From NCBI GenBank assembly GCA_023245335.1, contig JAHFKK010000003.1, positions 1-45,694 on the forward strand: 45,694 nt of DNA. The letters run 5' to 3'. The position numbers were made by a program, and so were the translations under genes. Origin of the DNA: Candidatus Gottesmanbacteria bacterium. Its GTDB lineage: Bacteria; Patescibacteriota; Microgenomatia; UBA10105; UBA927. Positions 38,887 through 45,044 of this stretch are shown here, in pieces (position 1 is the stretch's first letter; each line of letters starts with the position of its first letter). Under the pieces are notes generated by a model, which saw only the letters and a list, made by a program, of their open reading frames with translations, did no database searches and had not been told where the DNA came from.

Positions 38887-39414
38887 TCACACCTCCATCC
38901 CGAGATATTCGCGTATTACTCTAATAGCCTGGTCGCTACCGGCGCAAACTTCGACTTGATATCCTTGCTCAAATAACATTTTGTGAATCATGCGCTGGTC
39001 TGGAGACACAACCCCGCCGGTTCTTTTCTTGATTTCCAAAAATAATCCGTGGTATTCAATTAAATCATCTACAAATTCAACCATTGGTACCGCCAGGAAA
39101 ATGTCAGGCCAGCCACGTATCCGCCCCGCCTTCTTCATCTTGACCGCAGCCCCGATGCTGAGGCGCACCCCGGAGCTATCCCCATGCAGCAGGACAAGGC
39201 GCGGCTCCTGTCCGGTGGAAACCATCAGGCGCGCCCATGAAACAACTTGGCACTGCTCCTGATATTCGGAAGGCATCGGTGCTTTGGATTTCGGAATAGG
39301 TTTCATAATGACCCCCTTTCCGTTGCAAGTCTTGCATGTTGTCTGTAACGCTTCGCCACCTTCATTCCATCCACAACCATCACAATCTGAACATATTTCA
39401 GACTCTTTTTTCAT
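38887..39414 (-). CDS. VRR-NUC endonuclease with N-terminal zinc finger
   Basis: Residues about 7-35 hold CSDCDGCGWNEGG and CKTCNGKG, a DnaJ-type CxxCxGxG zinc knuckle pair. The C-terminal domain is VRR-NUC: GWPDIFLAVP supplies the catalytic Asp, LFLEIKKRTGGVVSPDQ the E-x-K, and YQVEVCAGSDQAIRVI the ending. VRR-NUC enzymes act as structure-specific or Holliday-junction nucleases; in phages they often replace RusA. It may resolve intermediates made by the ERF/exonuclease pathway. Confidence 0.88.
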   Translation of the reverse strand: MKKESEICSDCDGCGWNEGGEALQTTCKTCNGKGVIMKPIPKSKAPMPSEYQEQCQVVSWARLMVSTGQEPRLVLLHGDSSGVRLSIGAAVKMKKAGRIRGWPDIFLAVPMVEFVDDLIEYHGLFLEIKKRTGGVVSPDQRMIHKMLFEQGYQVEVCAGSDQAIRVIREYLGMEV

Positions 39415-39604
39415 CTTCCACCTCGACGGTTACGGTTGGCTTGCCGCCCGGATAGCGTTTTTCAGCTTCGTGTTCGGCAATTTCGCGCTCGGCCGGGAAC
39501 ATGGTCCAGCCATCTTTGTACCAATGCCACCATTTCGCTCCGGATACGAACGCCCGGCGCATATCGTCATGGGGCCATGTGCCTTCGGTAATTGGTCCGC
39601 TCAT
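39398..39604 (-). CDS. hypothetical protein, 68 aa
   Basis: Starts MSGPITEGTWPHDDMRRAFV after GGAGGGCGAG. The first 45 residues (RRAFVSGAKWWHWYKDGWTM) are Trp-rich and resemble the short phage motif 'R-x-AFVxGAxWWxxx' found in several early proteins. It ends in charged residues and overlaps the VRR-NUC gene by 17 bases. Function unknown. Confidence 0.72.
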   Translation of the reverse strand: MSGPITEGTWPHDDMRRAFVSGAKWWHWYKDGWTMFPAEREIAEHEAEKRYPGGKPTVTVEVEDEKRV

Positions 39605-39613
39605 CTCGCCCTC

Positions 39614-39862
39614 CTACATTCCCGGCAGCGTTGCCTGAAATGGGTCCAGGTTTTCTTCTTCTGACGCCGCTTGTCGCGGAAACCGTGCCTTGAGCTTGAC
39701 CGCGTACTTGCCGGCGCCAATGGCCTTGAACGCAACCTCGAACCCGGCCTTGGCGGTTGCCTTCTCGGTGCTGTTGATTTCGTCAAGAACATCCTGCTCA
39801 TGGGCGTGCAGGCTCGTCTTAATCCATGTCATGATTCTCTCGGTCGTTTCTTGCGGCAGCAT
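39614..39862 (-). CDS. hypothetical protein, 82 aa
   Basis: Starts MLPQETTERIMTWIKTSLHA after AAAGGAGGCCCC. Two helices (QETTERIMTWIKTSLHAHEQ) and a basic beta part (AIGAGKYAVKLKARFPR) with an acidic C-terminus. It sits between the helicase-loader-like gene and a Trp-rich protein. No family recognised. Confidence 0.68.
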   Translation of the reverse strand: MLPQETTERIMTWIKTSLHAHEQDVLDEINSTEKATAKAGFEVAFKAIGAGKYAVKLKARFPRQAASEEENLDPFQATLPGM

Positions 39863-39873
39863 GGGGCCTCCTT

Positions 39874-40392
39874 TCAGGTTATGGATTTAAATAAACCGTT
39901 CGCTATCTGTAAAAACTCTTTAGGCGCTTCCAGTAATTCCGGGTTGCCATCGCACATATCGTTCGCCGCGGTGTATGCCTGGATGAAATCCTTGACGAAC
40001 CATTTGTTTTCGTCATCTGTCAAGGTGTCGCACAATGACCGCCATTTAAACCGGCGCTGGAATAGATGCCTTGTAATGGCGTCTTCCCATACCGGCTCAT
40101 TCAGATACCCGTTTTGGCTAACCATCAGTATGACCAAAGCCGCCTGGTCTGTTGCTTTCGATTCAAGTTGGGGAACGTGCTCTTTAAGAAGCTCGTTCAA
40201 TTCACATATTTTCGGAAACCATTTACACGTCTTGATATGCTGCCCGGTAGCAACAGCTATTGAATCAACATCGTAACTTTTTAGCGCATTATGATATAAT
40301 TCAATGACATCAGCCGTCAGTTCGATTTGGTAATAGCTTATCATTCGCATCAGAATTGCATCCACCCTCTGCTTGCGATTGGTTTCGTTCAT
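39874..40392 (-). CDS. replication protein, helicase-loader-like
   Basis: The ATG (MNETNRKQRVDAILMRMISY) follows AAGGAGGGAGC. The 172-residue helical product (IELYHNALKSYDVDSIAVAT, WFPKICELNELLKEH) has the feel of loader proteins of the lambda P or G39P kind, where a small helical domain near the N-terminus precedes the helicase contact. It follows the initiator-like gene and overlaps it by 83 bases. Assigned by position and general shape. Confidence 0.65.
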   Translation of the reverse strand: MNETNRKQRVDAILMRMISYYQIELTADVIELYHNALKSYDVDSIAVATGQHIKTCKWFPKICELNELLKEHVPQLESKATDQAALVILMVSQNGYLNEPVWEDAITRHLFQRRFKWRSLCDTLTDDENKWFVKDFIQAYTAANDMCDGNPELLEAPKEFLQIANGLFKSIT

Positions 40393-41140
40393 GCTCCCTC
40401 CTTGCAAATATCTCCATTGTGCGCTGGACACCGGATTTTTTATCTGCGACGCTTCTCTTATTTTTAAAATTTTCGTCATTTCTAATCCACGTCCTGAAAG
40501 CCAAATCCCAACGCTGCATTACATTTCCCCTTGATTGGTGATGTTCACAAAAATGGTCGAATACAGATTTAATACGATCACCATTTACACCATGTTCTTT
40601 AGCGAATTGGATTAGTTTTTCAGAAAGGATAAAATCAGAGGGAAGTTGATGGCGGCGCTTTTTTTCTTCGCCGCCAATATCTTTATTCTTTTCATTATTA
40701 ACATTCTTATCATTCTTGTTATGTACGGTCACTGCCGCACCCTTGAACGGTCCCTCTTGCGTTCGTTGAACGGTTCGTGATTCTTGATTAGGCTGTAACT
40801 TATCGTAATTTATTATTTTAAATAGTGTCCCGCAGTGAACGGTTCGTTGAACGATTCGCTGCTCCTTCGTCAAAGCTTCGCAGATTCTTCGTACAGTGTC
40901 GAAAGAGGGCTTTTTTAGGCGGTATCCAATCATGTATCCGCATTCATCCGCAATGGTGCGGTAAGACCGAATCAACTCTCCGCGCAATATTTCTATCCCC
41001 ATGAAATGTCCTGTATCGTGATTTGCATTTCCTACTAAATAGATAAAGATTTTCAATTTCCAAGGGCTATCAAACCAAAGGCTCGATGTGAAAAGCTTTC
41101 GGTCAAGAGCAAACCATGTTCCTTCTCCTACACGTTCCAC
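40310..41140 (-). CDS. replication initiator-like protein (phage O / DnaD type)
   Basis: A GTG start (E-R-V-GEGTWFALDRKLFTSSLW) overlaps the end of the HNH gene by 13 bases. Residues about 10-110 form a winged-helix domain with SPWKLKIFIYLVGNANHDTG, SYRTIADECGY and FDTVRRICEALTKEQRIVQR. A linker rich in Asn and Lys follows, then a conserved C-terminal segment (AKEHGVNGDRIKSVFDHFCE, RWDLAFRTWIRNDENFKN) as in phage initiators. It would bind the origin and recruit the host helicase. Confidence 0.8.
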   Translation of the reverse strand: MERVGEGTWFALDRKLFTSSLWFDSPWKLKIFIYLVGNANHDTGHFMGIEILRGELIRSYRTIADECGYMIGYRLKKPSFDTVRRICEALTKEQRIVQRTVHCGTLFKIINYDKLQPNQESRTVQRTQEGPFKGAAVTVHNKNDKNVNNEKNKDIGGEEKKRRHQLPSDFILSEKLIQFAKEHGVNGDRIKSVFDHFCEHHQSRGNVMQRWDLAFRTWIRNDENFKNKRSVADKKSGVQRTMEIFARREHERNQSQAEGGCNSDANDKLLPNRTDG

Positions 41141-41532
41141 TTAGCACCCTTCTTAGAATTGCATGGCTTACATAAAATTTGCAGGTTTTCAAACTTATCC
41201 GATCCACCTTTAGATACAGGGTGAATATGGTCAACGGTAAGATTTTGTGTTGATTCACAATGAACGCATTTAAAATTATATTTATATTTCAACCGTTCAA
41301 AAAGTTTTTTATTTTGGCTTAATGATGGGTGCTTCTTACGATTGTGCCCTGACTTGACAAGGGAAGAATAAATTAGATGTACTATTCCACCATTTCCAAA
41401 ACACATTTTTAAATAAATCTCACTACTTAAACACAAAAAACATTCTGCACAAATAAATTTATTTTTGAATGGCAAATAAGGTTCACCTGTTTTTTCTTGT
41501 TCTATCAATCTTTCACAAATAGAACATTTCAT
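41128..41532 (-). CDS. HNH endonuclease
   Basis: The ATG (MKCSICERLIEQEKTGEPYL) lies after TAGGGG; the longer reading crosses a structured leader. The N-terminal half has CSIC and CAEC zinc knuckles. The C-terminal half is a canonical HNH: FKCVHCESTQNLTVDHIHPV, SKGGSDKFENLQILCKPCNS. HNH enzymes of this length nick or cleave DNA. It may be a homing-type or packaging-related nuclease, as it stands alone among replication genes. Confidence 0.9.
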   Translation of the reverse strand: MKCSICERLIEQEKTGEPYLPFKNKFICAECFLCLSSEIYLKMCFGNGGIVHLIYSSLVKSGHNRKKHPSLSQNKKLFERLKYKYNFKCVHCESTQNLTVDHIHPVSKGGSDKFENLQILCKPCNSKKGAKWNV

Positions 41533-41540
41533 AGCAACCC

Positions 41541-41642
41541 CTACAAACGAAAACGCCCGCTCCACCGTGTGTCTATCGAAGGGTGCCTATGGCGTCTTCG
41601 CACGATGAAGCGGGCGTCACTGAGATTGTTGGTTGTTGCCAT
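41541..41642 (-). CDS. 33-codon leader ORF inside an inverted-repeat element
   Basis: The frame MATTNNLSDARFIVRRRHRH and its 13 further residues starts after AAAGGGTG and ends nine bases before the HNH start. Its ribosome site lies in one arm of an 18/17-base inverted repeat and its 3' half in the other, so pairing would hide the site. It could be a regulatory leader peptide or a byproduct of the RNA element. Confidence 0.45.
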   Translation of the reverse strand: MATTNNLSDARFIVRRRHRHPSIDTRWSGRFRL

Positions 41643-41666
41643 AAAAAACACCCTTTCGATAGACAC
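41553..41666 (-). other. interleaved inverted-repeat RNA element
   Basis: Two inverted repeats are interlocked in the order A-B-A'-B'. A (ACGCCCGCT, 41553-41561) pairs with A' (AGCGGGCGT, 41609-41617), nine of nine. B (GTGTCTATCGAAGGGTG, 41569-41585) pairs with B' (CACCCTTTCGATAGACAC, 41649-41666), 17 pairs with one bulge. Both can form together only as a pseudoknot, or they may exchange. On the minus strand the A arm is followed by TTTTCGTTT, so the A stem resembles a terminator. Confidence 0.75.
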
Positions 41667-41695
41667 CCCCACCGTACCACACCGCCCCCTGCATG

Positions 41696-41962
41696 TCAAC
41701 CCCTAAGTGACTCGACGTACCGCATCAGCAACTCGATTATGCACCGCTCCACTTCCAGTTCCCGCTCCACCCTCGCGCTATGGTGCTCAGCGCACAACGG
41801 TATCGTAACGTAGTCGTGCGGCTTTATCGCCATGCCGGAGCCCCAGTAGCTGCGCCTGACGTGGTGCGCCTGGGACTTGCGACCGCACAGCGGGCAGGGT
41901 TGGGAGCGCACGAATTTTAGATAAGCGGCGTTGCGGTGCGGGGTGAGTTTTTTGATTTCCAT
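41696..41962 (-). CDS. HNH/Ref-like zinc-binding nuclease (DUF968-type)
   Basis: The 88-residue product has CPLCGRKSQAHHVRRSYWGS, then KPHDYVTIPLCAEHHSARVE: a CxxC, an AHH core and a PLC-x-x-HH end. This is the pattern of DUF968 and of the phage P1 Ref nuclease, a His-metal HNH family. Members are thought to cut DNA near recombinase filaments. ATG follows GATGGAGGCGTGAA. Confidence 0.82.
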   Translation of the reverse strand: MEIKKLTPHRNAAYLKFVRSQPCPLCGRKSQAHHVRRSYWGSGMAIKPHDYVTIPLCAEHHSARVERELEVERCIIELLMRYVESLRG

Positions 41963-41967
41963 TTCAC

Positions 41968-41991
41968 GCCTCCATCACAGCGCGGATGAAC
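41968..41991. repeat. 24-base intergenic direct repeat, copy 1
   Basis: GCCTCCATCACAGCGCGGATGAAC is repeated with one mismatch at 42240-42263. On the minus strand each copy lies just before the start of a small gene and supplies its GATGGAGGC ribosome site. In both copies it can be read as FIRAVMEA followed by a stop. Confidence 0.8.
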
Positions 41992-41996
41992 AATGG

Positions 41997-42236
41997 TTAA
42001 TACCACCTATCTTGTTCACCCCAATACCTTTCATCTTTTTCTTGCTGTTCTATCAATGCATCGCGGCAATCATCGCACATATCTGAAATTCCGTTACCAT
42101 CGCATTCGGGGCATTCTTCGATTTCGTCCTGGTCATCGCAACGGTGATTTCCAAGATATTCGCCGCTAAATGAAATCCAGATATTTCCGGTCCCATCACA
42201 TTCTGCACAGATTATACATTTACAATTAAGCGTCAT
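41997..42236 (-). CDS. DnaJ-type zinc-finger protein, 79 aa
   Basis: The ATG after TGATGGAGGCATT gives MTLNCKCIICAECDGTGNIW. Two CxxCxGxG knuckles (CAECDGTG and CPECDGNG) plus CDDC make a DnaJ-like zinc domain. The C-terminus is acidic. Small versions occur in many phages near replication genes; role not established. Confidence 0.78.
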   Translation of the reverse strand: MTLNCKCIICAECDGTGNIWISFSGEYLGNHRCDDQDEIEECPECDGNGISDMCDDCRDALIEQQEKDERYWGEQDRWY

Positions 42237-42239
42237 AAT

Positions 42240-42263
42240 GCCTCCATCACGGCGCGGATGAAC
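42240..42263. repeat. 24-base intergenic direct repeat, copy 2
   Basis: GCCTCCATCACGGCGCGGATGAAC matches the copy at 41968-41991 in 23 of 24 positions. It stands immediately before the DnaJ-type zinc-finger gene in the minus-strand sense and after the stop of the previous gene. Confidence 0.8.
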
Positions 42264-42270
42264 GCCTCGG

Positions 42271-42552
42271 CTAATCCACGAAGGGCTTGATGGATTTCTT
42301 GGCTTTGTCAATAATGCTTTTCCACCTATTGGGCCAATGATAACGAGCATCCTCATTGTGGCTATGTTCTAATGGGAAATCTTTATATGGCTGGTTGCTA
42401 ATCAGATATTCTACAAACTCCACCAGCGCGTCAACCTCGGCGGCGGGGTAGTAGTAGCCGGAACGCCCTGTTATATCGCTTTCCCAATAATGACCTGGAG
42501 ACGTTCCCGTAATATTAGACAAACAAATATATTTGAACTGTATCTTTTTCAC
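42271..42552 (-). CDS. hypothetical early protein, 93 aa
   Basis: A GTG five bases after AGGAGG is the likely start (V-KKIQFKYICLSNITGTSPG). The sequence contains GYYYPAAEVDALVEFVEYLI, resembling a short helix-loop found in several phage proteins, and a basic C-terminus. Function unknown. Confidence 0.65.
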   Translation of the reverse strand: MKKIQFKYICLSNITGTSPGHYWESDITGRSGYYYPAAEVDALVEFVEYLISNQPYKDFPLEHSHNEDARYHWPNRWKSIIDKAKKSIKPFVD

Positions 42553-42566
42553 GTTTCCTCCTGTCA

Positions 42567-42761
42567 CTATTCCGTCAGCGCATAGGCCCCGCCGTGGCGA
42601 AACGGGGAGTCTGATAGCCGCTTGGTTATGGTATTATCGTCCACTTCCTCAACCTGCCGCACGTCGCCGCAGATTGGGCAGGTGAAGACTACCGTGTTGC
42701 TCTCGCGCCGGGCGGTGCAAATGTGCTCGGAGATGGTGAAGTCAAGATTGAAGATGTTCAT
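42567..42761 (-). CDS. zinc-ribbon-like small protein, 64 aa
   Basis: Starts at the ATG that overlaps the previous stop (ATGA): MNIFNLDFTISEHICTARRE. FTCPICGDVRQVEEVDDN supplies a CxxC knuckle with the earlier HIC as possible partners. A further upstream TTG is less likely. Function unknown. Confidence 0.68.
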   Translation of the reverse strand: MNIFNLDFTISEHICTARRESNTVVFTCPICGDVRQVEEVDDNTITKRLSDSPFRHGGAYALTE

Positions 42762-42970
42762 CGGTATATAGGCGATCCCGAAGACCTTGGTTCTTGATCG
42801 CACTTCGGGCAATATGGTTCTATGCTACGACTGCACTTACCACTTCCAGAGCAAGGAAAGGGTCCGTCCCATATAGGATGATTCACTTCTTTTCCAAGGA
42901 TATCACTACCACAAACCTTGCATTTATAACTACCATCTTCTTGAGGGATATCATCTTTAATATTTCTCAT
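42758..42970 (-). CDS. zinc-binding protein, 70 aa
   Basis: Starts MRNIKDDIPQEDGSYKCKVC after AAAGGAGGATTA, with TAATG overlap to the previous stop. Three Cys pairs (CKVC, CSGSGKC, CPKC) point to one or two zinc sites. It is one of several unrelated zinc peptides in this stretch of early genes. Confidence 0.72.
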   Translation of the reverse strand: MRNIKDDIPQEDGSYKCKVCGSDILGKEVNHPIWDGPFPCSGSGKCSRSIEPYCPKCDQEPRSSGSPIYR

Positions 42971-43317
42971 TAATCCTCCTTTAGCGCAGTGAGGGCGGCG
43001 CGGCATAAAACTAAGGCAAGATTGGAGTTATCATAATCTCCATTAAAGCCATCGTCTATGATAAAAGCATCGTTATTTTTAAAATACGCTCCATGGCAAC
43101 TATATGCCCATTTAGCATCGTCTTGAAGGAATCGTTCAATTTTATACCAGCCAAATGCCTTATCTGCTACCATGAAGGCTTGTTCGATGGAAGTGTCGGG
43201 GTGCCAATCCTGCCAGCGATCTAACTTTTCATCCCATATGCACGGGCAGGTATTGACTAACTCGAATTTATATCCGCACAACTCCGCCAGCTTCTTGAGT
43301 TCGTCAGGATTGAGCAT
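42970..43317 (-). CDS. conserved phage protein, 115 aa
   Basis: The ATG after AAGGAGGCCAAAG gives MLNPDELKKLAELCGYKFEL; the longer in-frame reading overlaps another frame and lacks a site. The pattern LAELCG-x(3)-x-WxPxxD...A and the end (NSNLALVLCRAALTALKE) match the small 'ABA-sandwich' phage proteins of the BC1872 kind. Role unknown. Confidence 0.75.
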   Translation of the reverse strand: MLNPDELKKLAELCGYKFELVNTCPCIWDEKLDRWQDWHPDTSIEQAFMVADKAFGWYKIERFLQDDAKWAYSCHGAYFKNNDAFIIDDGFNGDYDNSNLALVLCRAALTALKED

Positions 43318-43411
43318 CTTTGGCCTCCTTAGCAAGCTTCTCGTCTGCCATCCGCCAGCCATTTTTCTCGGGGTACTGTCTTCTCCTATACAGACAAGGT
43401 TTACCTGCCAT
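43304..43411 (-). CDS. small basic protein, 35 aa
   Basis: The frame MAGKPCLYRRRQYPEKNGWR, ending DEKLAKEAKDAQS, overlaps the start of the next gene by 14 bases. An AAGGAT lies about 10 bases ahead of its ATG. The same frame stays open another 34 codons upstream (YVETAESLISGLGKILKQ), with no ATG, GTG or TTG start after the stop. Either the 35-residue form is real or a rare start serves a 69-residue form. Confidence 0.5.
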   Translation of the reverse strand: MAGKPCLYRRRQYPEKNGWRMADEKLAKEAKDAQS

Positions 43412-43502
43412 TCTATCGTCATATCCTTTTTGAGTTCGCTGTTTAAGGATTTTTCCAAGACCTGAAATTAAAGATTCTGCCGTTTCAACATAACCAGCAT
43501 AA

Positions 43503-43952
43503 TTATGTTTTATTTACACCTTCGGACTCCTTGAGGGCTTGTCTGGCTCTATCTCTAATAGCGCGCTGAATATCGTCTTCAGGAAAAGAGCACCCCCTCT
43601 CGATGCTTTTCAATGCCTCCACCAGCATCCGATTATGCTGCTCACATATTCTTAGATCAGATAAAATCGAATCAGCCTCACTACAAGCACATTTATACAT
43701 AGACTCAAGCTCGGCAATGCGTCTAATGCACCCATTGAGTGCCTCATAGTGTTCGCACTTGCATTCGGCATCGCGGGCCTTTAAGGTCGCCTCAAGCTCC
43801 TGCGAATAAAGTGATAATTCATTGACTGATTTTTGCTCACGTTGTAGTTGGGCTTCAAGCTCGGCAATGCGAGATTTAAGTTTTTTAAAATTTACACACT
43901 CGCTTACTTCACTCCATACTGGTTGTTCGGGCGGTAACTGCTCCCATCCCAT
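43503..43952 (-). CDS. coiled-coil protein, 149 aa
   Basis: Starts MGWEQLPPEQPVWSEVSECV after AAAGGAGGATGTT. Residues about 27-110 are a coiled coil with internal repeats of RIAELE (for example SRIAELEAQLQREQKSVNEL, and RRIAELESMYKCAC) and several Cys. The C-terminus (RAIRDRARQALKES) matches the common phage 'AIxxxARxALxE' ending. Role unknown. Confidence 0.75.
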   Translation of the reverse strand: MGWEQLPPEQPVWSEVSECVNFKKLKSRIAELEAQLQREQKSVNELSLYSQELEATLKARDAECKCEHYEALNGCIRRIAELESMYKCACSEADSILSDLRICEQHNRMLVEALKSIERGCSFPEDDIQRAIRDRARQALKESEGVNKT

Positions 43953-43974
43953 AACATCCTCCTTTTCGGGCCGG

Positions 43975-44430
43975 TTAAGCGAACATCAAAAACTGCTCCG
44001 TCATGTGCTCGATTTCTTCCTTGCTGGTGTTGGGCAGAATCTTTTGCATGATAACATTTAAAACCCGTTGGTATAGATCCTCAAATTGTTCCTGGGACAT
44101 TGCCGCAAAACTGATCGAGTCGGATTCTACCCGCACCGTGCCGTCCACCCGGATCTCAGTATGAAACGATCCCGCTAAAATTTGAAGATCGGCCCGGAAG
44201 CGGTCAAACGATTTCTCGGGCTTGCCGTACTTTGAGTTGATTTCTCCAGGCTCCCAAAGATCGAAAGCGATGGTAAGCAACGCGAAATACCGTCGATGAA
44301 AACCGCTATTGCGAGCCTTCTTGAAATCGGAATGTACCTCCTGCCCGATCTTGATTTTATCAGCCCACTCCTGGCTTTTCGGGTCGGACGGCACAAATCC
44401 GTTGAAAGTTTTGGTGAGGCAGATTTCCAT
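43975..44430 (-). CDS. DUF1367-family phage protein
   Basis: The 151-residue product begins MEICLTKTFNGFVPSDPKSQ and has GQEVHSDFKKARNSGFHRRY followed by FALLTIAFDLWEP, the hallmark K-x-R-N-x-x-FHRKYFALL of DUF1367, a family encoded in recombination or nin-like regions of phages. The ATG overlaps the exonuclease stop (TAATG). Function unknown; position suggests a recombination or replication accessory. Confidence 0.85.
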   Translation of the reverse strand: MEICLTKTFNGFVPSDPKSQEWADKIKIGQEVHSDFKKARNSGFHRRYFALLTIAFDLWEPGEINSKYGKPEKSFDRFRADLQILAGSFHTEIRVDGTVRVESDSISFAAMSQEQFEDLYQRVLNVIMQKILPNTSKEEIEHMTEQFLMFA

Positions 44431-45044
44431 TACTGGCGCATCCTATCGACCATGGCGAGCATTTCAGAAATGAACTCGTCAGCTCCCGCTTCCAGTTCGG
44501 CTATTTCTTTTTCATCGCGTGTCAGCCTGATAACCAAAAGCGGGTCTATGTCTTTAACGTATGGACAATACACAATGTAGTCGCAAAAAGAGCGCCCCGA
44601 GCGTTTAAGCCCCCAAAGAATTTGTTTTCTATATGCGGTCGGGATCTTGCCGGTGAGCTTGGATTCTACGTAAACGGAAGGTATCACTGTTTTGATTTCG
44701 ATCATTCCATCCGTTCCAACGATACCGTCTGGCGAGGCATGTTTATGGAGTCCATCTCGAAACATGGCGATCTGCTCTACTTCTACGTCATTTCGGAAAG
44801 CGTACAGGCTGCGGGCTTCGTCCTCGTACTTCAATCCATTTTCAGTGTGGATATTGTGAAAGCCGTCTTTTTTCTCGCCTGACAATATCTCCCCGGTCAT
44901 GTCATACAAAAGCTGCTTACGAACCTTTCCCTCACCTTTGGCGACGGCCTTTCCTATGGACGATCCACCGATAGAACCAATACGGGCCTGATGCCATTCA
45001 GGGCTGCCCTGCTCAAAGCTCGTTATGATTTGAGACATTTTCAT
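44430..45044 (-). CDS. YqaJ-type recombinase exonuclease
   Basis: The 204-residue product shows the lambda-exonuclease/YqaJ fold: QGSPEWHQARIGSIGGSSIG at the start, GLKYEDEARSLYAF, then ASPDGIVGTDGMIEIKTVIP carrying the metal ligands Asp and the E-x-K, and KQILWGLKRSGRSFCDYIVY. It would resect double-strand ends 5' to 3' so that the annealing protein can load on the 3' strand. The ATG overlaps the ERF stop (ATGA). Confidence 0.92.
   Translation of the reverse strand: MKMSQIITSFEQGSPEWHQARIGSIGGSSIGKAVAKGEGKVRKQLLYDMTGEILSGEKKDGFHNIHTENGLKYEDEARSLYAFRNDVEVEQIAMFRDGLHKHASPDGIVGTDGMIEIKTVIPSVYVESKLTGKIPTAYRKQILWGLKRSGRSFCDYIVYCPYVKDIDPLLVIRLTRDEKEIAELEAGADEFISEMLAMVDRMRQ

Noticed and set aside
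41128-41962. The two HNH proteins as parts of a homing intron or intein
   Set aside because: Neither interrupts a recognisable gene; both have their own starts and normal operon spacing.
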